Assembly: GCA_937911795.1 (NCBI GenBank)
Contig: CALDPJ010000353.1
Location: 1 to 6,648 of the forward strand
Reading direction: 5' to 3'
DNA: 6,648 nucleotides
From: an uncultured Flavobacteriales bacterium
GTDB lineage: Bacteria > Bacteroidota > Bacteroidia > Flavobacteriales_D > SKUL01
Shown here piece by piece: positions 5,174 to 6,648 of the stretch (the stretch's first letter is position 1; each line of letters starts with the position of its first letter). Below the pieces are notes generated by a model. That model was not told where the DNA came from and made no database searches. It saw nothing but the letters and a program-made list of their open reading frames with translations. The position numbers and the translations under genes were made by a program.

Positions 5174-5179
5174 GGATCC
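5174..5179 (-). promoter_or_regulatory. Shine-Dalgarno-like AGGA supporting the TTG start of the phosphopantetheinyl transferase
   Basis: Read on the minus strand, CAGGATCC-TTG places AGGA 4 bases before the TTG. Such sites are uncommon in Bacteroidota genes, so it mildly supports this non-ATG start over internal Met or Leu codons. Spacing is slightly short. Confidence 0.3.
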
Positions 5180-5199
5180 TGAGTAATTTAGTATTCCGG

Positions 5200-5230
5200 T
5201 TGTTAAAACCGCTGCTTCTTTCTAATTTTG
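5200..5230 (+). promoter_or_regulatory. Bacteroidota-type promoter of ahcY
   Basis: A -33 TTG (5200-5202) and a -7 TAATTTTG (5223-5230) are separated by 20 bp. Both sequence and spacing fit the Bacteroidota primary sigma factor consensus (TTTG, about 19-21 bp, TAnnTTTG). Transcription would start near 5236, leaving only about 14 nt before the ATG, too short for a SAH or SAM riboswitch. This is the best-formed promoter in the window. Confidence 0.7.
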
Positions 5231-5249
5231 CACGTTCAAAAACAATAAT

Positions 5250-6563
5250 ATGAATACTGACACGAAGAAATTGCCTTACAAAGTTAAAGATATTGCGCTT
5301 GCCAATTGGGGACGCAAGGAAATTAAGCTTGCCGAAATAGAAATGCCGGGTCTGATGGCGTTGCGACAGGAGTTCGGCGAAAGCAAACCCTTAAAAGGTG
5401 CCCGCATTGCAGGATGTCTTCACATGACTATCCAAACCGCTGTTCTAATTGAAACTTTGGTTGCATTGGGCGCGGAAGTGCAATGGTCTTCGTGCAATAT
5501 TTTCTCCACTCAGGATCACGCTGCAGCGGCTATTGCTGCCACGGGTGTTCCGGTATATGCATGGAAAGGACTCACCGAAGAAGAATACGATTGGTGCATC
5601 GAACAAACTTTGTTTTTTGGTGAGGACAACGAGCCACTGAATATGATTCTGGACGACGGAGGTGACCTTACTAATATAGCACTCGATAAATACCCCGAAT
5701 TGGCCAAAGCCATCAAAGGAATTACCGAAGAAACAACCACAGGTGTTCACCGTTTGTACGAGCGCGAGATAAAAGGTACGCTGCCTGTGCCGGCCATTAA
5801 TGTAAACGACTCGGTTACCAAATCGAAATTCGACAACAAATACGGCTGTAAAGAATCGCTCGTTGATGCCATCCGCCGTGCAACAGATTTAATGTTGGCC
5901 GGTAAAACGGCCGTTGTTGCGGGTTATGGTGATGTGGGTAAAGGATCTGCTGCTTCGCTTCGAAGTGCCGGTGTTCGGGTTACGGTTTCTGAAATCGATC
6001 CGATTTGTGCATTACAGGCCGCAATGGACGGTTATGCGGTGAAGAAAATGAGCGATGCGGTGAAAGAAGCCGACATTGTGGTAACCGCAACCGGAAATAA
6101 AGATATTATTCGCGAAGAGCATTTCAGAGGTATGAAGCCGAACTCTTTGCTTTGCAATATTGGCCACTTCGATAACGAAATCGATATGAAATGGCTCAAC
6201 ACCAATTACGGGCACACCAAAGATGAAATCAAACCGCAGGTTGATAAATACACCATCGACGGAAAAGATTTTATCGTACTTGCCGAAGGACGACTTGTGA
6301 ATCTCGGTTGCGGAACCGGTCACCCATCATTTGTAATGTCGAATTCCTTTACCAACCAGACGTTGGCCCAGATTGAATTGTGGAACAACGCAGGGCAATA
6401 CGAAAATCAGGTGTACGTGCTGCCAAAACATCTCGATGAGAAAGTAGCCAATCTTCACCTGAAAAAGATTGGTGTGGAACTCGACGTGTTAAGCGAGTCT
6501 CAGGCCAAATACATCGGTGTTGAAGTAAAAGGCCCATTCAAGCCTGATTATTACAGATATTAG
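5250..6563 (+). CDS. ahcY: Adenosylhomocysteinase (S-adenosyl-L-homocysteine hydrolase)
   Basis: The complete 437-residue cytosolic enzyme, of the usual bacterial length, reversibly splits S-adenosylhomocysteine into adenosine and homocysteine with tightly bound NAD+. It removes the product that inhibits methyltransferases and feeds homocysteine back to methionine and SAM. Conserved parts: H58 and T60 in CLHMTIQTA; STQDHAAAAIA (86-96); LDDGGDLT with D136; EETTTGV with E161; NDSVTKSKFDN with catalytic K191 and D195, then C200; the Rossmann motif GYGDVGKG (225-232), with SEID (247-250) after the second strand to bind the ribose; GHFDNE (305-310) with H306; and the C-terminal KPDYYRY, whose Lys and Tyr reach the NAD site of the neighbouring subunit. 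Every catalytic residue I could align is present. The ATG at 5250 follows a strong promoter, and an intrinsic terminator starts 22 bp after the TAG, so it is probably monocistronic. Confidence 0.98.
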   Translation: MNTDTKKLPYKVKDIALANWGRKEIKLAEIEMPGLMALRQEFGESKPLKGARIAGCLHMTIQTAVLIETLVALGAEVQWSSCNIFSTQDHAAAAIAATGVPVYAWKGLTEEEYDWCIEQTLFFGEDNEPLNMILDDGGDLTNIALDKYPELAKAIKGITEETTTGVHRLYEREIKGTLPVPAINVNDSVTKSKFDNKYGCKESLVDAIRRATDLMLAGKTAVVAGYGDVGKGSAASLRSAGVRVTVSEIDPICALQAAMDGYAVKKMSDAVKEADIVVTATGNKDIIREEHFRGMKPNSLLCNIGHFDNEIDMKWLNTNYGHTKDEIKPQVDKYTIDGKDFIVLAEGRLVNLGCGTGHPSFVMSNSFTNQTLAQIELWNNAGQYENQVYVLPKHLDEKVANLHLKKIGVELDVLSESQAKYIGVEVKGPFKPDYYRY

Positions 6564-6584
6564 AATTTTGGTAAGCATAACTTG

Positions 6585-6615
6585 AAAAAGGCCCTGAATT
6601 ATCGGGGCTTTTTTT
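6585..6615 (+). terminator. Intrinsic terminator of ahcY
   Basis: A hairpin with arms GCCCTGA (6591-6597) and TCGGGGC (6602-6608), one G-T wobble and an ATTA loop, is followed by a run of seven T (6609-6615) and preceded by five A that can pair with the T run. It is 22 bp after the ahcY stop and would also work leftward because of the A run. Confidence 0.9.
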
Positions 6616-6648
6616 ATGGCCCACACAGCGCCGAGCAGGATGCCCACA
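6616..6648. other. GC-rich tail with no recognised feature
   Basis: The last 33 bases contain 22 G or C by hand count, clearly above the neighbouring DNA. The forward frame from ATG at 6616 is open to the window end (MAHTAPSRMPT) but starts directly on the terminator T run, so I do not call a gene. Confidence 0.4.

Noticed and set aside
5174..5249. SAH or SAM riboswitch before ahcY
   Set aside because: The predicted leader is only about 14 nt, and no conserved stem structure is visible in the 76-bp divergent gap.

Overview
The window looks like DNA from the phylum Bacteroidota. Several genes are preceded by the Bacteroidota-type -7 promoter element TAnnTTTG, Shine-Dalgarno sequences are mostly missing, and the gene families fit: a TonB-dependent receptor, a bacterial geranylgeranylglyceryl phosphate synthase, a MerC-domain protein with a CxxHC motif, and a small coiled-coil lipoprotein. 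There are no RNA genes, insertion sequences, CRISPR arrays or phage genes. No stretch longer than 300 bases lacks a gene.

Left part (1 to about 1755). A class IV PLP-dependent aminotransferase runs leftward off the window edge (1-648, minus). Divergent from it are a small MerC-family membrane protein (716-1072) and a coiled-coil lipoprotein (1104-1526), probably one transcript. The 67-bp divergent gap contains a perfect 7-5-7 inverted repeat (680-698) overlapping a -7 promoter element. It looks like the operator of a metal-sensing Fur/Zur-type repressor. A 166-bp gap follows, with another -7 element and a nested dyad just before the next start codon.

Middle (1693-3159). A long open frame begins with about 22 residues unlike any outer membrane protein and then becomes the C-terminal part of a TonB-dependent receptor barrel. 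Signal peptide, plug and first strands are all absent. This is the most notable feature: either a real rearrangement or an assembly chimera joining two genomes near 1756. A second possible break is near position 78, where the aminotransferase stops resembling its family. A third possible one is the abruptly GC-rich last 33 bases.

Right part (about 1757-6615). A compact leftward cluster holds a 4'-phosphopantetheinyl transferase (TTG start), a geranylgeranylglyceryl phosphate synthase (GTG start) and a degenerate ThiE/TenI-like protein, with gaps of 17 and 3 bp. Divergent from it is a complete S-adenosylhomocysteine hydrolase gene (ahcY) with a well-formed promoter (TTG, 20 bp, TAATTTTG) and a strong intrinsic terminator. 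The cluster is ordinary metabolism: carrier-protein activation, ether-lipid-type glycerol phosphate prenylation, an uncertain thiamine-like enzyme, and the activated methyl cycle.

I found no convincing new defence or mobile system. The items most worth checking are the receptor junction, the putative metal operator over the MerC start, and the ThiE-like protein that lacks its family's metal-binding residues.
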